DNA from: JBBKXJ01 sp037969395
GTDB lineage: Bacteria; Pseudomonadota; Gammaproteobacteria; Pseudomonadales; JAUIET01
Assembly (NCBI GenBank): GCA_037969395.1
Contig: JBBKXJ010000018.1
Location: 81,665-145,664 of the forward strand
DNA: 64,000 nt
Direction of reading: 5' to 3'
In this document: positions 62,864 to 64,000 of the stretch, in pieces
How the letters are laid out: each line of letters begins with the position of its first letter
Numbering within the stretch: the stretch's first letter is position 1
Program-made: the position numbers and the translations under genes
Notes under the pieces: model-generated
What the model saw: only the letters and a program-made list of their open reading frames with translations
Database searches by the model: none
Told to the model about the DNA's origin: nothing

Positions 62864-63211
62864 ATGAAGAGTCGCGCTCAAACAACAAAACAAATGGTTA
62901 GCCGGGCATCTGAAAGTACTGTTGTACAGCTGGCCGATTTATTCCGTCTCATGGGTGACCCAACGCGCCTTAGCATCATATTGACTTGCCTTGATGATTC
63001 GATTTGCGTTAGCGATATCGCGAGCCGACTGGACCTGTCACCCTCTCTTGTCAGCCACCATCTTCGCTTGCTTAAGGCTGCCCGCGTTTTGCGAGCCGAG
63101 CGGCGCGGCAAACAGATATTTTACTCCGAGGCGGACGCACACATCCGTTGTGTCATCGAGGATATGGTAGTACACGTCAGCGAAGCGCTGGATATAGAGG
63201 GGTGTGACTAA
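62864..63211 (+). CDS. ArsR/SmtB-family metal-sensing repressor
   Basis: A 115-residue winged-helix repressor (helix-turn-helix DIASRLDLSPSLVSHHLRLL). The alpha5 metal site of SmtB/CzrA is conserved with exact spacing: Asp91, His93, His104, Glu107 (DAH...HVSE), predicting Zn/Co sensing; one Cys (Cys48) lies at the alpha3 position. ATG 62864 lies downstream of the operator and is preferred over TTG 62828, which precedes it. Its stop overlaps the transporter start (TAATG). Confidence 0.88.
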   Translation: MKSRAQTTKQMVSRASESTVVQLADLFRLMGDPTRLSIILTCLDDSICVSDIASRLDLSPSLVSHHLRLLKAARVLRAERRGKQIFYSEADAHIRCVIEDMVVHVSEALDIEGCD

Positions 63212-63858
63212 TGGCTGGTTGTTCATCTTGCCCATCCGACGCGGCGATCAACAGCGGTTCACATGATCCGTTATTTCGCCGCATTCTCTGGATTGCGCTG
63301 GTCGCCAATCTGACCATGTTTGCGGTGGAAATCGTCGCCAGCCACCTGGGCGATTCCATGGCTTTGCAGGCCGACGCGCTGGACTTCTTCGGTGATGCCG
63401 CGAATTATGCGGTCAGTCTCTTCGTCGTTGGTATGGCGCTATCTGCACGAGCGCTTGCTTCCATGCTGAAGGGTGCGACGATGGCAGCATTTGGTGTTTG
63501 GGTGCTGGGCAGCGCCGTATACCGGGCGTTGGTCGGCAGCACGCCGGACCCAACCACTATGAGTGTGGTAGCGTCACTTGCGTTGCTGGTGAACTTTAGC
63601 GTCGCACTGCTACTGTTCCGTTTCCGCCGTGGCGACAGTAATATGCGGTCCGTCTGGCTCTGTAGCCGCAATGATGCCATTGTGAATATTGCTGTGCTGA
63701 TTGCCGCAGCGGGTGTGTTCGCCAGTGCGTCTCGTTGGCCTGACTTGATCGTTGCGGCTATCGTAGCCGGTCTCAGTATCACGTCTGCGATTGAGGTAAT
63801 TGGGCTGGCGAGAACCGAACTTCGATCTGAGGCTGATCCAGGAGCCTGTCGAACTTAG
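63211..63858 (+). CDS. CDF-type cation efflux protein, short form
   Basis: 215 residues with an N-terminal Cys pair (MAGCSSCPSD) and about six membrane spans. Metal-site region of the cation diffusion facilitator family: DSMALQADALDFFGDAANY (span 2) and CSRNDAIVNIAVLIAAAG (span 5). The usual C-terminal cytoplasmic domain (about 90 residues) is absent. It is co-transcribed with the SmtB-like repressor, so it probably exports Zn, Co or Cd. The last codons run into an intergenic repeat. Confidence 0.82.
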   Translation: MAGCSSCPSDAAINSGSHDPLFRRILWIALVANLTMFAVEIVASHLGDSMALQADALDFFGDAANYAVSLFVVGMALSARALASMLKGATMAAFGVWVLGSAVYRALVGSTPDPTTMSVVASLALLVNFSVALLLFRFRRGDSNMRSVWLCSRNDAIVNIAVLIAAAGVFASASRWPDLIVAAIVAGLSITSAIEVIGLARTELRSEADPGACRT

Positions 63859-63881
63859 GATGATTCTACTGCGGCGGCGGC

Positions 63882-63962
63882 AAATCGGCCCATTTTTCCG
63901 CGATTTCTCGTTACATAGTCACCACTATGCGCCTCAAAATCGCGAAAAACTGTGCTCGATTT
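63882..63962. repeat. Large intergenic palindrome
   Basis: Symmetric arms around 63921: CATAGT/ACTATG (63914-63919, 63924-63929), CGCGATTT/AAATCGCG (63899-63906, 63937-63944) and outer AAATCG/CGATTT (63882, 63957). It resembles REP/MITE-type palindromic units found in many copies in Gammaproteobacteria. It starts just after the CDF gene. Confidence 0.6.
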
Positions 63963-64000
63963 CCCACTCGCCTCGCTACGAACCCCTAAGTCCGAAAGGC

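Overview
The window looks like a chromosomal segment of a free-living Gammaproteobacterium. Three blocks of housekeeping genes have a gene order known from Pseudomonas and its relatives: rppH-ptsP-lgt-thyA-folA, argA-argE beside an orphan GspE-type ATPase, and glnE-ilvE-waaF. Lineage below class cannot be settled by eye.

Layout. 1-6.2 kb: end of a UbiH-family hydroxylase gene, gcvH, rppH, ptsP, lgt, thyA, folA. 6.5-11.6 kb: a six-gene TonB2-type energy transduction operon (DUF3450, TtpC-like channel, ExbB, ExbD, TonB, TPR protein). 11.7-16.1 kb: ilvD, argA, argE on the minus strand. 16.4-23.2 kb: GspE-like ATPase, glnE, ilvE, waaF.

23.2-36.0 kb is the most striking region: a putative bacterial sphingolipid (ceramide) locus. 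One minus-strand operon carries an acyl-AMP ligase (AasR-like), a CerR-like reductase, two LpxL-like acyltransferases, an FA2H/Scs7-like fatty acid 2-hydroxylase and a periplasmic protein. A second minus-strand operon carries an acyl carrier protein, a serine palmitoyltransferase, a MurA and a metallophosphoesterase. A MobA-like nucleotidyltransferase and an ELM1-family (GT-B-like) protein flank it. Together these could make 2-hydroxylated dihydroceramide and perhaps add a headgroup. No homologue of the known GNAT-like bacterial ceramide synthase was seen, so the LpxL-like enzymes are candidates for that step.

36.0-41.2 kb: a MITE-like element, a NYN/LOTUS protein, a hybrid sensor kinase, a Lys-rich histone H1-like protein and an FNR-type regulator. 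41.3-49.4 kb: a complete nosRZDFYL cluster for N2O reduction (TAT-exported clade I NosZ), with an FNR box upstream of nosR and a 16-bp tandem repeat between nosR and nosZ. 49.7-51.7 kb: small proteins and an unknown membrane protein.

51.9-57.9 kb: a tight four-gene cluster of unknown function, possibly acquired: membrane-anchored class III aminotransferase, PHP-glycosyltransferase fusion, phosphatidylserine decarboxylase paralogue and DUF962/Mpo1-like membrane protein. It may make an amino- or glyco-lipid and may connect to the hydroxy-lipid chemistry of the ceramide locus. 58.2-61.1 kb: a decaying metal-uptake locus (DUF2946 protein, TonB-dependent receptor without plug, frameshifted PepSY membrane protein). 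61.1-64 kb: a periplasmic coiled-coil protein, then an SmtB-like ArsR repressor with its operator and a CDF cation transporter, ending in a palindromic repeat.

No tRNA, rRNA, CRISPR array or intact insertion sequence was recognised.
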